Positions 43,202 through 54,966 are shown, numbered from the stretch's first letter. The stretch: DNA of 64,000 bases from Sordariomycetes sp. S80-01Y (GCA_037042185.1 JAXQJY010000030.1:2294001-2358000); one strand, 5' to 3'. Made by a program: numbers and translations. Notes: generated from the sequence alone by a model not told the origin.

Positions 43202-44910
43202 TTACTCAGGGAGTCTCGCCTTGCCCTTGGCCTTGCTGTTGGCCAGGGCGCCGTGGAGTCCGAACTGAGACGCAATGCCCTCAACGCGGTGGGTCGCGTT
43301 CAAGTTCTTGACGACGAGCATCTGGAAGCACGTAGCGCTGCCCTGACGAGACGCAATGACGGACCAGGCCAGGAAGAGTTCCCAGATCTACTAACCGTTA
43401 GCCCCCAACGTTGCGTGTTGCTCAAAACATGCACTACTTACGCGGTACCAGCGTTGGCCGAACTTAGCCTTAACCTTGTCGCCGTTGCCGACCCAGTTAC
43501 GGTACCACCTCCAGATGGTAGCAGAGTAGTGAACGCCAACAGTGTCAATGCTTTGCAGGGTCAGTTCAGTCGCTCAAAGGAAGATACGCGGAAGCACGGA
43601 CCTCTTGACCTCGAAGCCAGCCCTCTCCAGGGAGCGGACGTAGTTCCACAGCGGCGTCGAAGCGTCGGCACCACGGAAAATCCACTTGTTGAGATACAAG
43701 CCCCAGACGAAGTCCTCATACTGCCACTCCTGTCGCAGACCGGACAGCTGGACGTACATGGCGCCGTCGTCCTCGAGCATGTCGTAGCACTGCTTGAAGA
43801 AGCCGGTCAACTTACGGATGCCAACGTGCTCACCCATCTCAAGCTGGGAGATCTTGTTGTACTTCTTCTTGGGCGCGTCGCGGTAGTCCATGCAGAGAAT
43901 CTGGCTCTGCTCCTCGGGGATGCCCGCGGATCGGAGAGCGTCAGTGGCGTAGGCGGCACCAGCCTCGGCGATGGTAAGACCGGTGACCTTGGCGCCGTAG
44001 TTGAGACTGGCAAACTTGGCAAGGGTGCCCCAGCCGCAGCCAATGTCCAGCATGGTTTCGCCCTCCTTGAGCTCGAGCTTCTCGCAGACAATGGCCATCT
44101 TGTTGTCCTGCAGCTCCTCGAGGGTCTCCTCGCGGTCAGGGTCCGAGATGATGCCGCTGGTGTAGATCATGCGGGGTCCAAGGAACCAACCGTAGTGGTC
44201 GTTGCCGTTGTCGTAGTTGGGTCGGATCTGCTCCATGTCCTGCTCCCTGGTGTGGAGGAGCACGTCCGGGCCAAAGGTTCCGAGGATGAACTTGCACAGC
44301 TCCCAGGTCAACTGCATGGTGGACCAGTCGTGGCGGTACTCCATGACATCGAGGACGTCGCCGTTGAAGTCGGCCTTGCCGTCAATGTACATCTCGGCGA
44401 AGGTGTGAAGAGGCACCTTGCTGCGGCCGCTCCACTTGATGCGGTCCGCGTCGTCCTTGAAGGTCACATAGCTCTCAACGGGGCGACCAGGCAGCTTGGC
44501 CTTGTCGTTGATGGGGGCGCTGGTGGCGGAAATGAAGAGCCAGAAGGCGATGAGCAGGGGAAGCAGGGTGAGGATGCCGAAGAAGATGGCGAGCCTCCAG
44601 CCGCCGCCTACCAGACGTGACAGCAGGTAAGGGGTCCCGAAGAGCACGGCGGCGAGGAGCATGTTGGAGAAGCCCCCGCGGCCGCCACCCTCGGCGGGGA
44701 GAGGGGCATTGTGAATGGCGGGAGACCAGGGCAAGTTAGCATGAGATCAGCTCAGCAGAGCAGCGACTAGGCCACCCCGAGGGTCGCGCGATTGGAGCTC
44801 ACGTTGGTGACGCGGACGCCGCAGTCCTGGCCCGTCTCGAACTTGGAGGGCTGGGCCTCGGGCGTCTTGATGAAGTCAATGTCAGCCGCTAGCACCGGCT
44901 TGTTGGCCAT
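43202..44910 (-). CDS. Sphingolipid C9-methyltransferase
   Basis: Four exons on the minus strand: 44910-44803, 44725-43602, 43550-43442 and 43387-43202, giving 508 residues. Two membrane helices (MLLAAVLFGTPYLLSRLVGG and LAIFFGILTLLPLLIAFWLF) anchor it in the ER. The catalytic domain is of the cyclopropane-synthase type: TMLDIGCGWGTLAKFA binds S-adenosylmethionine, and the C-terminus (DTVGVHYSATIWRWYRNW, SRQGSATCFQMLVVKN) is characteristic. The enzyme adds the C9 methyl branch to the sphingoid base of fungal glucosylceramide, a lipid needed for normal growth and virulence in several fungi. Introns 2-4 are ordinary. Intron 1 has a GT donor but no AG at the position that best fits homologues (CCCTGG|TCTCCC). 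The next AG (CCGAG, exon from 44689) would delete 12 residues. Confidence 0.9.
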
Positions 44911-46363
44911 CTTGACGGTTGTTTTTTGTGCTGGTTGGGTTGAAACGACAGGTAACAGGTCAGGTCCAGGCAGCTTGAGATGTCTGCGGTGGAAAAGTGG
45001 CTCGCGTGTGCGTGTGTGTGCCCACAACGCCCCCTTATCGCTGAATTTCCGATTGACGGCTGATTTGACCGCTACTTTATGCAATTCCGGGAGTTTTCTG
45101 TGGGTTTCAGCGTCCCCAGCCCGCGGACCCCGAGCCCCTGAATGTCGGGGGCCTAATGCCTGTCCAAACGGCTGAGCCCATTCGTAGAGCAGCCATTTTT
45201 ACTGAGGAGCATGCTCGGCAGTGTTCATGGAGACGACCCTGGCTGCGCACATCGGCACCGGAGTTCTGTCAGACACGGCCTCTTAGAGCAGCGCAACGTA
45301 AAGAGAACCAAGTTGGCCGCGCCAGAGACCTGCGCCACCGAACCAATTTTCAATTGATCTTATTCGAACGCGTTGCTGGATAGCAGCGACTCGCGGGAGA
45401 GCAGTCTTCCCACCCCGTTCAGCCTGGCCGCCGAGGCTCCGGAAAGAGTGGACCATCGACCCGGACCGGCTCCGAAGCGCCCCACATTTCCGGGACAGCC
45501 CCGGCATCACCAGCAGCTGTACGAGGTACCGCTCTCGGCTACCCGATGCAGAGCTCATCCCGTCCCTTGGATCTGCGGTTCTCGCCATTATCTAGTTGAG
45601 CACCACAGCTCATGACGTAAGAGGGGCTGCCACGCGCAAGTCATAACCACCCATAGCCTTGTCAGCCCGAAGGATCGAGCGCTGATGCGGCGTAAAGGGC
45701 TTCGGTTGGCGAGCTCCGGCAGTGGGAGACTGCTGAAGCCAGGCTGCTCCAGATGTTGTAATCTAGGGCGGCACAGCCTGTTCTGAATCTCCAAGGTACA
45801 AATCACATCTCGCAACTGCACCCCACCGAAGGCTAGGCTTGTCTGGGCATCAGACGCCTGCGTCTGCGCCGTGCTGTGCCTTTCTTGGCCGGCCAGGGTC
45901 TCCGGCTCACGGAGGAACGCCGTCGGGAATTCGGCAGCCGGGCCCTGTTCCTCTTCTAGATAGCTAGATCTTTGACTCCGGCGGCACTCGTCAGTAGCAC
46001 CGTAAGCCCGACCTCCTGTGGATTGCTATGAAATCATTCAGGGGCTGAGGCTCTCACAAGGTCTTCCTTCACGACTATGCCGTAGTACGACTCCACAATG
46101 TTTCCTCCTTGGGCATTCTGTGACGTCGAGATTCCAGCCGTCAGACCAGCCTTACATATTTTGGACGTCTTGAGCCGGCAGAAACGTCCCAGCGAGGCGC
46201 ATATAAACTTGGACGAAGGCCGTCGAGATCTCGAATCATCAAACAATACATCCTTGCCAACCTCTCAAGTTTCCAAATCTCTAAGACTTAAATCTGATAA
46301 CCTTCGAGTCCACTTGCAAGATTCCAAGAGACACCCCTCTCCATTTCTCATCACTTCATCAAC
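44911..46363. other. Divergent region, methyltransferase / eight-cysteine secreted protein
   Basis: 1.45 kb of promoter DNA for both flanking genes. Three overlapping frames of 75-100 codons at 45283-45821 on both strands look like chance. The last 150 bp are AT-rich with a CT-rich leader before the ATG at 46364. Confidence 0.5.
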
Positions 46364-47172
46364 ATGCGTCAAACACTGGCTCTCGCCCTATTCTCGGCCC
46401 TTGGCGCTGCTGTCGCTGAGCGCTGTGGGACGGGCTCGAACTGCGAGATCGTCGAGAAAGACGGCCACAAGATCACAAAATTCAAGGATGGCATGGGCCC
46501 TGACAGTGACGATTACGTCGCCCGTTTCGGCAACGCTGAGGAACGTGCTCGCCGCTGGAAGCGCCAAGAAGACTACGACACGCTCGTCACTGTCGGCAAG
46601 AATGAGATTGGCTGGGCTTGTTCAGACGATGTGATCAATGTCTACGATGTCATCGTCTCCGCTATGAACGATCTCTGTCAGGTCTCGGGAGGCTGCGACG
46701 AGGGATCTGAGCACACATACGAGTCATCATACGTTGAGGGCGAGAGCCTTCGTGAAGCAAACCTGATATTCAGCGCGGAAGGATCCTACGGGAAGTACGA
46801 AAAGTCCAACTATGTCAACGCCTTGGCAGCAGTCTCCCGGGCGGACACCGTCGTGACCGCCGAGATGGATTATGTCCTTTGGGGTGCTATCGCCCAGCCT
46901 ACCAGCTGCACAGCTACGCGCTTCCCCAACTATCTCAAGGTCGACCACTTTGACGGCAACGACCTGCTTGGATACATGGACTTCAACGCCAGGCTCGAGA
47001 TCGAAGACCCTTCAGGTAAGTAACCATGGATTCCACTTGGACTTTCGTTCGTGCTAAAAAGCTACTAGATGCCTGTGCCACTATCAACAAGGTCCTCGGC
47101 GCTGTAGGTGGTATGGTTTCTGGCGTCGCTGGCGGCTTCTTCGGCATCGTTGAGGTTCTCTGCGAGTCATAA
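46364..47172 (+). CDS. Secreted eight-cysteine protein with possible Kex2 site
   Basis: Two exons, 46364-47015 and 47069-47172 (53-nt intron), give 251 residues. A signal peptide (LALALFSALGAAVA, cut before ERCGTG) is followed by a region with a dibasic RRWKRQ at residues 63-68, a plausible Kex2 processing point that would leave a mature protein of about 185 residues. Eight cysteines are present in all (two before the KR site, six after), including the last one supplied by exon 2 (DACATINK ... EVLCES). A Gly-rich hydrophobic stretch (GAVGGMVSGVAGGFFGIVEV) lies near the C-terminus. I recognise no named domain. Size, cysteine content and secretion make it an effector or antimicrobial-protein candidate, but this is inference. 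Confidence 0.7.
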
Positions 47173-47650
47173 TCCGAAAGCCGTACATCACAGGAAAAGT
47201 CTCCCAGCCTTCCCAGTAGAGGCATAAACTGTTTGCACGGTGGCATGTACGCATTGCTGCGAAAGAGCTTCCTGTATTTATAAATTACCACCATAACTTG
47301 ATTTGAATATTGTTCATTGGCATTGCTACGACTGCACCACTTTCGCCTTGAGCTACGCACGGTGCAAATGAGCTACTGCCCAACTCTGTCTAGGACACTA
47401 ACGCCGCTGAAGATAGAGGTTGACTGCATAGCTATCTCAGCCGGTAGACAGAAGCATTCGGCGACGATGCTCATGTTTACCTATGGCAGCCGCTTCGGGT
47501 TGGTGTTTTTCACAAGGAGTAAAATGGAGGGAGACACCTGTTCTGAATCACATGGGCTACACCAGCGTTCTCAGATTTCCAGTGGGTACTATCACTTTTC
47601 TCGTGCGCCTGGAGTCAGAAGCTAATGCAATTGAGGTTAGATCCTATACC
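47173..47650. other. Convergent 3' regions, secreted protein / Zn2Cys6 regulator
   Basis: No gene. The short open frames here are chance. Confidence 0.5.
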
Positions 47651-49925
47651 TCACTCCCAGCTACGTGTCTCATGCCACCACCCAGAACCGTTGGATAGTG
47701 TCCCCAATCCGACAGCCCAAGGTAGAGCATCAGGCTGAAAACCAGCCCCTGTATCCGTCCCGCCAAACCGATAGTCATCCCCCCACAAGACGCCGTTTGA
47801 CATAACCGGGAAAGGGCTGTACTGAGCGGCGAAGTCTGAGCGTGTTGCTGGCGTTGGCTGCTGCGGACCTTGCGAAGCACCTGCTTGCGGCATGGCGTGA
47901 CTGTCACTAGTACTCATTGCCTGGGTGTCCCATCCAGTGCCGGTTGTGTGTGGTGGAACGTTGGGGTGCGGCTGGTTGTGGCCGAGCTTTGGCTGTTCAC
48001 TAGCGCTGAGTATGCGTCGAATGGTGTCGAGGCTCCGGCCGCTTCCTGGGCTATGCGCTGCTTCGTTCTGGAGAACCCTCACAGCGTCAGACAGGCGCGA
48101 CGCAGCTGCATCGCGCTCTGATTTTTGAGTTAGCGCACGGAGCTGCTGCGCTTCTATTGTCGCAGCGGTGTAAATGCAGTAGCTAACTTGATACGTCATG
48201 AGTCTATGCGGGAATGTGCGAGTGTAGATGACGTGGATCTCGTGAATCAGCTTCGAGTGCGAGACACATGTTTTAAGCGCAGTGCTCCGCAACACAGGGT
48301 CTGGAGAATTCAGATACGGCCGACGTAGGAGAATCTTCAGCGAGTGGTATAGTAAACTGAAAGTGTGAGCATGTCTTAGCTAGAGTCCGCCGAAATCACG
48401 CAACTCACTTCAAGGAGACAATGTGCGGTAGTGGACTTTGACTGACGGAAGAAGGCACATCAATGCGCAGAGCCGGTGGGGCATCTTCATACCACTTGTC
48501 AATACGTCCATCGAGGCTCTCAATAGTCTCACCAAAGTTTTCATTCAACGAGGCATTCGAGAAGAGCAGCATCATGTCGGTAGTGACCTCATGGAGCTCG
48601 CAGAACGAGCAAAATGTCGATGTATTCCACGAAAACGTCGGGGAGAACGATTCGACAACCTCAGAAGCATGGATAGGAGACCATATTCTTTCGTCGTCGG
48701 ACTTGTCCAAAATTTCGGATCTCTTGTATGGCCGCCTGGTTAATGATGGTGGGCGGCCCAAAGCCAGACTTAGAGTCTTATCCCAGATGTACGCGCTGTT
48801 GTAAAGGCGTTTTCGCGCCTCCGTCTCAGCAGGCGTCCACTTCTCGAGGACAGCAAGTCTCCTGATGTCTAGATGCAAACCGACGTCTTTCATCATCCGA
48901 AGAGCCATCCCTGTGTAAAGCCACCCTTCAGAGCTATGCCCAGCAGCACATTGTCTTCCGCCTAGGACCAGAAGCCCTTGAATAGTGGTTATAGCGGGCT
49001 TCGGCGCTGCCATTTCCTGCAAAAGGAGCTCTTTCGCTTTAGACACCAGAAGGTTCCCTTTACCATATTCGCTGAATACGTGATGTTGCTCTGGCAGATG
49101 TCTTGCCGCCAGACCGAAGATACACGTGAGCAGGAAGTCGGAGCAGTATGGTCCACCCAAAGCCAAGTCCATGACAAAAGTTGGACGATAAACACAATTG
49201 TGCAAGGGATGTAGCCATGTCCAGTAAATATCAAGCAGAGCCATGCCGACCTCGGTGCTGATCCCCGTGCCATTCATCGATGGCTTCGCCATGGCTAATG
49301 GAGTCCAAACTGAGTCCATGAGAGAGTACTGGGACTTGAGGGTCTCGACATGAGTTTTTGTTGAGATGGCAGCCTCGTCTAGACGATTTTCCTCAATCGC
49401 CCCGGCGTGGAAACGACTCGTAGGTCCGTTGTAGATGACAGTTCCGTCCTCGCCCAAGCCGACTTGAAACCATATCTGAGTCCCAGAGTCTGTATGGCCG
49501 TCAGTAATGATAGTCCCCGGGGTCGTGTCGTCGTTTATTCCATCAGCGTTCGTCTCAACCCCGGCCACCTGCCGAGTCGAAGACCCCGTGGACTTCTGAG
49601 GTCGTTGGGGAACATTATCATCAGGCTCCTGGGATTGAGTGCGTTGACACACCGAGGCTTCGAGCCGACGGATATGCGCATTGGCTTCCCTGAGCTGTCT
49701 TTCGGCGCTTGCCTCATCTGGCCAGACGCATTGATGCCCTGAGCGGCGACAGCTGGAGCAAACGGGATGGTCCCCGTTGCATTTGACTTTGCGAGCCTTG
49801 CAGCTGGAGCAGGCAAAGCCGTAGCGTCGCGCTCTTCGGAGAGTTATCTTTGCAGCTGAGTGGGAGCGAGTCTCGGTATGTCCCGTTGGAGAGGAAAGCC
49901 GAGCTGCCAGGCTCGCTGTTGGCAT
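47651..49925 (-). CDS. Zn2Cys6 fungal transcription factor with Fungal_trans domain
   Basis: Two exons, 49925-48409 and 48356-47651 (52-nt intron), give 740 residues. The N-terminal zinc cluster has Cys39, 42, 49, 56, 59 and 66, exactly CX2CX6CX6CX2CX6C, within FACSSCKARKVKCNGDHPVC. A short heptad-like linker (ASAERQLREANAHIRRLEAS) follows and may dimerise it. The middle homology region (about residues 200-480; DIYWTWLHPLHNCVYRPTFV, GMALRMMKDVGLHLDIRR, RKRLYNSAYIWDKTLSLALG) is the fungal-specific regulatory domain. The C-terminus is Gln/Pro/Ser-rich and may activate transcription. It is divergent from the cyclase gene with 422 bp between ATGs, and a CGG-N8-CCG inverted repeat lies there, so it is the likely regulator of the genes to its right. 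Confidence 0.9.
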
Positions 49926-50347
49926 AACTTCGTTGGAAGAAGACGTCGCAACTGCGGTCTCAGACAGTCGACAACGCCAGGCTAGTTCCTATGAGCAGAA
50001 TCAAAATTTCTCCCAAGCCATCAACATGGTTTCTGAAGGATTTCAAGGGAGCCCCGGGTTAAATGAGAGATTCCGTGACCCTCGGAGCGAATGCCGAGCA
50101 AGAGCGGTTATCGCTGCATGGATGCACATCACAAGTGCGGAGACTCTCAGAACATTGCTCAACATCCCGGTATCTTACCGAGCACCTTCTCATGTAATTG
50201 GAAGGCCAGCTTAGCGTACAAGAAGCTCGGATTTGGCCTTTGGAATTTGCAAAGAAGAGAGCAAATTGCAACCTTGTCCGGGAATCACTAATTGGAACTC
50301 AAAACATGCCTATTTGCATGCACGGTCCCTTTCATTGCTAATAAAAG
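49926..50347. promoter_or_regulatory. Divergent promoter between Zn2Cys6 regulator and cyclase
   Basis: The only shared control region of the regulator and the cyclase gene. It carries the inverted repeat CTCGG-N8-CCGAG at 50081-50098 and a GACGTC at about 49942. No gene lies inside. Confidence 0.6.
50081..50098. promoter_or_regulatory. CGG-N8-CCG inverted repeat, candidate Zn2Cys6 operator
   Basis: CTCGGAGCGAATGCCGAG has 5-bp arms in perfect inverted orientation, with CGG and CCG triplets 8 bp apart (50083-50096). Zn2Cys6 dimers usually bind such paired CGG triplets with protein-specific spacing. It lies 156 bp from the regulator ATG and about 250 bp from the cyclase ATG. Confidence 0.5.
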
Positions 50348-51404
50348 ATGAGTTTACCGAGCTTTCACGAGCTTCCCATCATCCCTGGTGCGCCCAAGGC
50401 GGCGGCATGGGGAGTTTGGGGCGACAAAGATGAGTTGGGAACTCTCAATCATCTAACCCCCGAGAGGCTGAAGGCGGCCATGGGCGAGGTTGTGAAAGGG
50501 GAGACAATTCCTCTGAAGTAAGCCTGAGTTTGACTGTCTTCTTACCAAGTAGCGTACTGACAACAACGTCAGCATGGCCTTGGATGGGTTTGTTGCGCCT
50601 ATGAACCCTGCGCGAAAAGCTTGTGACCATACTATCATTGCAAAGGGGCATGCAAATGACGACGAAATCAACATCAACACGCAAGGCTCCAGTCACTGGG
50701 ACGGCCCTCGACACTATCCCTATCAAGGCACCCTGCAATACTACAATGGGGCTACACAGGACGATATTTCAGGCCCAAAAGCAAATCACAAGATTGGCGT
50801 ACAGAGTAAGTATGAAGATACACATCCTTTGATAGTCGCTGACTGTCTGTAAGTGATGGCAAGGAAGACAATTACAGGTCGCGGTGTTCTGGTTGACTGG
50901 TACTCATGGGCTCAAACGCAAGGCATCGACATCGACCACTTTGCAACACATGCGATTCCACTTTCACAGATCAAAAGAGCAGCAGTAAACCAGAGGTCAG
51001 TCTTTCGGTCTGGGGACGTCCTCTTCCTGAGAACCGGGTGGATGCACGCTTACCAGCAACTTTCCATGGAAAAGCGCAGAGAGCTGCCAGGTCGCAAGGT
51101 TCGCTCTTCGTGTGGAATAGAAGCAACCGAAGAGTCAATTAAATGGCACTGGGACAACCAATTCGCAGCTGTCGCGAGTGACACCGTTGCCTACGAAGTC
51201 TGGCCCAGCACAAAGCCGTGGGGGGTGGCAATGCACGAGGTTTTCCTAGGAGGATGGGCAATGCCCATAGGGGAGAGCTTTGATCTTGAGAAATTAGCGA
51301 TGAGATGCAAGCAAGAGGGGAAATGGTCGTTCTTCCTAGTTAGCGTGCCCCTGGATCTACCTGGAGGCATCGCGAGTCCCCCTGGCGCCGTGGCAATTAT
51401 CTAG
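50348..51404 (+). CDS. Cyclase-family metal-dependent hydrolase (kynurenine formamidase-like)
   Basis: Three exons, 50348-50517, 50573-50805 and 50854-51404, give 317 residues, typical of the fungal cyclase family. The start MSLPSFHELP is preceded by an A-rich leader. The second intron is placed to end GTCTGTAAG because a CTGAC branch site lies 10 nt before it and the join gives ITGRGVLVDWYSWAQ, the conserved family block. SSHWDGPRHYPYQG corresponds to the HxGTHxDxPxH metal motif of kynurenine formamidases. VPLDLPGGIASPPGAVAII is the usual C-terminus. Members hydrolyse amides, lactones or related bonds with a bound metal; the substrate here is unknown. It probably is controlled with the divergent Zn2Cys6 gene. 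Confidence 0.85.
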
Positions 51405-51889
51405 GTCTGTTTCATCCTCGGACCGAAGAACTTCGAGATATCCGGTCCATATTGAGGCTGCAATTTCTTGGAATCAACCTATTCGTGGCTGTCACCCTTG
51501 CTTTCGCAGCTAGGCATGCTATTTTGGAATAAGCCTTTGAGCTGAGCATAACTCGAGCTCGTTTCTGACTGGAGAGCAACTGGGTCAGTTCCGAAATCTG
51601 ACAAAGTGGTTCGTTTACGCGGTAAACTAGAAAGCAATATATTCTCAAAATTGAGATCGACTGGAGAGGATTGACTTTAGCGGGTTGTTTCTCTCCGGAC
51701 AACTCCAGTATGTTTGCCCGAGGACACTGTGTGGTGTGGAGAATCCTCACCGACAACTTCTACTCAGCCAATCTGCCAGAAAAGACGCATCTTGCTATCC
51801 CAGAGATACTGCATTACTTGCCACGCTAAAGTCTAGGTAGTACATCCGGATATCGACATTAAATTTGCACAACTGTGGAAAGACACAAC
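51405..51889. promoter_or_regulatory. Upstream region of the PEX11-like gene, with CCTCGG sites
   Basis: CCTCGG at 51416-51421 and its reverse complement CCGAGG at 51718-51723 lie about 470 and 170 bp before the PEX11-like ATG. These match the FarA/FarB fatty-acid response core. The minus-strand frame at 51412-51756 shows no family features. Confidence 0.45.
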
Positions 51890-52827
51890 ATGGCGTCCAC
51901 GACATTCCGTATATTGACGCGGTTCTGTGTCGATGCTTGTAAGATTACTCTCCTGAGCCAGATATCGTTGTGGATAGTACTGACGGCCCAGATGGACTTG
52001 AAAGGCTCTTCCGACTGGTGCAGTCAGTTGTCCAACTTATCGCTGCGTCTCCGGTGCTGTTGTCTATTGCCGCGCACTTGGCTCCTCGTGACCAGTCTCC
52101 AGTCGTCAACGACTCATCGGCGGCCCAAGCAAGTCAACTCGCGAAGACGTTCCTTACCTTGTCGGCTGTGAAAAGCCAGCTGGGTCTTATTAGAAGATTC
52201 TTCCGCACATTTCGGTTTCTTGATGCCTTCCATTCCGCCTACACACTCGCCTCATCCCGCAGCGCCGGTTCCACGCCTTGGGTCACGATACTCGACGTGA
52301 TGGCGAAGACTTTCAACGGGATGTATCTATTCCTAGAAACAGCAACTCTAATCGATGCAATGGGGATCGACGGCTTGTCGATGTGGACGCCCGCGAACGA
52401 GAATTTTCTCAAGATGGAGTCCCAGCGATCTTGGTTCTTGGCACTTCTGTGTGGCGAGGCGAGCTTTCTTATCATGTTGTCTCAAGCTCAAGCTGAAAGG
52501 GAAATCCTCAAAGGGCGCCTCACTGGAGGCTTAAATGAGGCAGGTGGAGACAAACGTAAAGAAAATGGGCTTTCTGGGAGCAAGCCGCCCTCTGAAGCCG
52601 CACAAATCCAGGAGCAGACCGAAGTTCTGAGGCTGAGGAGATTTGCGCTGGCGAGGAAATTGACGGCTAATTGTTTGGATCTCGCCTTGCCTGGTAGTGT
52701 GATTGGTTGGATACCGGCCTCTTCGAGGACGGTCGCGCTCTGTATGTTTGTGACTACCATGTTGACTGGCTGGGATGTTTGGGAACGCTGTAGAAAGGAG
52801 GTGGCTGCTGGTGAAGCTTCGCGCTGA
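51890..52827 (+). CDS. PEX11-like peroxisomal membrane protein
   Basis: Two exons, 51890-51908 (19 nt) and 51962-52827, with a 53-nt intron, give 294 residues starting MASTTFHIVVDSTDGPDGLE. The tiny first exon is inferred from the family pattern, because the region upstream of STDGPDGLERLFRLVQSVVQ has no other usable ATG. PEX11 features: an amphipathic N-terminal helix (LERLFRLVQSVVQLI), a KSQLGLIRRFFRTFRFLDAF segment typical of the family, hydrophobic spans near TFNGMYLFLETATLIDAMG, and a C-terminal block (LARKLTANCLDLALPGSVIG) that matches fungal Pex11 paralogues. Pex11 proteins bend and elongate peroxisomes before division and raise peroxisome number during fatty-acid growth. It is a second, diverged copy rather than the main Pex11 by its length. 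It lies next to the candidate catabolic genes. Confidence 0.75.
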
Positions 52828-53250
52828 TTGAGAACCAGTCAGCGTAGTCACATTGGCGGTGGGTAGAGAGTAACGCGATAAACTTTAGTCACAAACCGGT
52901 TAATTATAGACCTGATCCTTGTGGGAGAGCCACTGGTATTTCGCTAAAGGGCAAGATTGTCTCGAAAATGATGAATATATTGAGGTTCCAAGCCCGCTCG
53001 ACGCCTTCGGCAGAGACAGGGTGTCTATGATCACTTATAAGCGAAGGCTTTACATGAATTAGCCGAAAATAAATAGGACCATCGGCTGGATGAGATAGAT
53101 AAATTCAGGGTGTACATCCAGTCTATGTTGGCTTGGACATGTCGAGACTCCGATGTTCAAATCGTCTGAGCTTCATCAAGAGCGTGATGGTGAGAGCACC
53201 TAAACACCGTGTGCGGCAACACCTTACGACTTGTTTCTTAGTCAGAAGTC
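52828..53250. other. Convergent 3' regions, PEX11-like gene / MFS permease
   Basis: AT-leaning 3' DNA of two converging genes. No gene or repeat seen. Confidence 0.5.
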
Positions 53251-54966
53251 TCAAGCCTTTTCGACATCTTCAACTCTTGCCCCGTCTTTGTCCATCGAGT
53301 TGCGCGCAGAGTTGATGTCCTCCAACTCAGGCAGGGGCTTGCGCATCAGCTGGGCCCAAACAGTTTTGTGCGTAGGCCGAGAAAATAGAGCGTCCATCTT
53401 TTCCAGAGGAATGCCTGGATTTAAGTATCAGCATGAGTCCAATCACATGTAGAAAAGTAGCTACTTACCTTTTGTCTCGGGGATGCAGAAGAATGCCCAG
53501 ATACCCATGGCAATAACAAACCCACCGAACATGAAATAGGTGCCGTAGCCCAAGTCCGTGATCATGTAAGGGGTAGCCCTAGCGACAATAAAGGAGCCAA
53601 GCCACGTCGAAGCAGTGGAGATCGCCACGCACATCATCCTTATGTCCAGAGGGAAAATTTCGGAAGCGTAGGTCCATGTAATGCCCTGCCAAGTGGCGCA
53701 GATGATGAAGGCATTGAGGTAGACGCAAACCATAGCAAAGTAGGCCCATCCGTTCTGCTGCAAATTACCCTCGACCGCATTCTTGCTAGGATCTGCGACG
53801 AAGACGTAACCGCCAACATACCAAAGTGGCAGACACCCGAGAAATGAGCCCCAGAGCAATCCACCTCGACGTCCGACTCGTTCAACAACCCAAACGGCGA
53901 ACAAAACCATTCCAAGCATTTTGGCAACGCCGTAGACTCCAGTGCTGAGAAGCTTGTTGCTGGTGCCGGTAATACCGAGCGTCTCAAAGATGCGGGGAGA
54001 GTAGTAAGTCATGATGTTAACACCGGTGAAGCTCTGAAGGAACATGAGGAAAGCTCCGGTAACGATACGATTCTTCGTACCGGGCTGCCACAGCTTGCGA
54101 AACTGCTGCCATTTAGACAGCTGATTGGTGCTGCGTTCCTCGACCTGGAGACGGATTTCGCGCATCTCATTTTGGATGTAAGGGTGCTCCGAGGGCAGAC
54201 CCCGGATGTACACCAAGACCTTTTCGGCAGCCTCAAAGTCGTCACTCCTCGCCAGCCACCGAGGTGATTCGGGGCAGAAGATGATGCCGATGAACAGCAA
54301 AGTGGCTGGCAGGCACTGTAGGCCGAGGGGCACAACCCACTGGGCTTTGTTGCGGACATCGATTGTTTGGTCGGTAGCGTAGTTGATCCAGAAACCCAGC
54401 ATGCCTCCACCCTGAGAGAAGATCTCGAAGATACCGACAAGGCGTCCTCGAATGCTCGGGGGTGCTGTTTCGGCAATGTAGACCGGGACAACCATGGTAG
54501 CCATACCAATGCCGAGGCCGCCAACAGCGCGACCAGCAATGACAAGATTCACGATGCCGCTAGCCGCCGTCATCATGACTCCGCCAATGATGAAGACCGC
54601 AGCAGCTACCATGATTGCAAGCTTGCGACCGTACTTTTCGGCAAGCGGGAAAGTGAGGAGAGCGCCGAAGAAGCAGCCAACTTGGAATGTCGAGGCTATG
54701 TTGGCCTGAGTACTATCGCGCTCGGCGTCGCTCATCTCGGCGATGCCGTAGTCGTGAGTGAAGGAGTCAAGCGACATTGTACCACCGATTACGGCTGTAT
54801 CGTAGCCCACTATAGTGGAAGGTTAGCTTGATATATTCCTGGGAGAATATCATGTCTGCGACCTACTTGACAAGGCCGCCATAGACGCTACAAGTGCTAT
54901 GGCATGGATGATCCAATTCCTCACCTCCGGGGGATCGTTAGTCCCTTTTGCAGCTGCGAAGCCCAT
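53251..54966 (-). CDS. MFS sugar/quinate-type permease
   Basis: Three exons on the minus strand: 54966-54867, 54809-53469 and 53414-53251, giving 534 residues. The joins read AALSMGYDTAVIGGTMSLDS and PETKGIPLEKMDALF, both normal sugar-porter sequence. Twelve membrane helices are expected. Motifs: EKYGRK after helix 2, RAVGGLGIGM, PESPRWLARSDDFEAAEKVL after helix 6, ERVGRRG after helix 8, and PETKG after helix 12. The GYDTAVIGGT start and short N-terminus resemble fungal quinate and hexose permeases, so proton-driven import of a sugar, polyol, quinate or sugar acid is likely. It is divergent from the AtuA/CoA-transferase fusion, with 935 bp between ATGs. Confidence 0.88.

Noticed and set aside
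43253-44620. 455-codon plus-strand frame across the sphingolipid methyltransferase
   Set aside because: Antisense of a GC-rich coding region; the minus-strand product is a clear four-exon enzyme.
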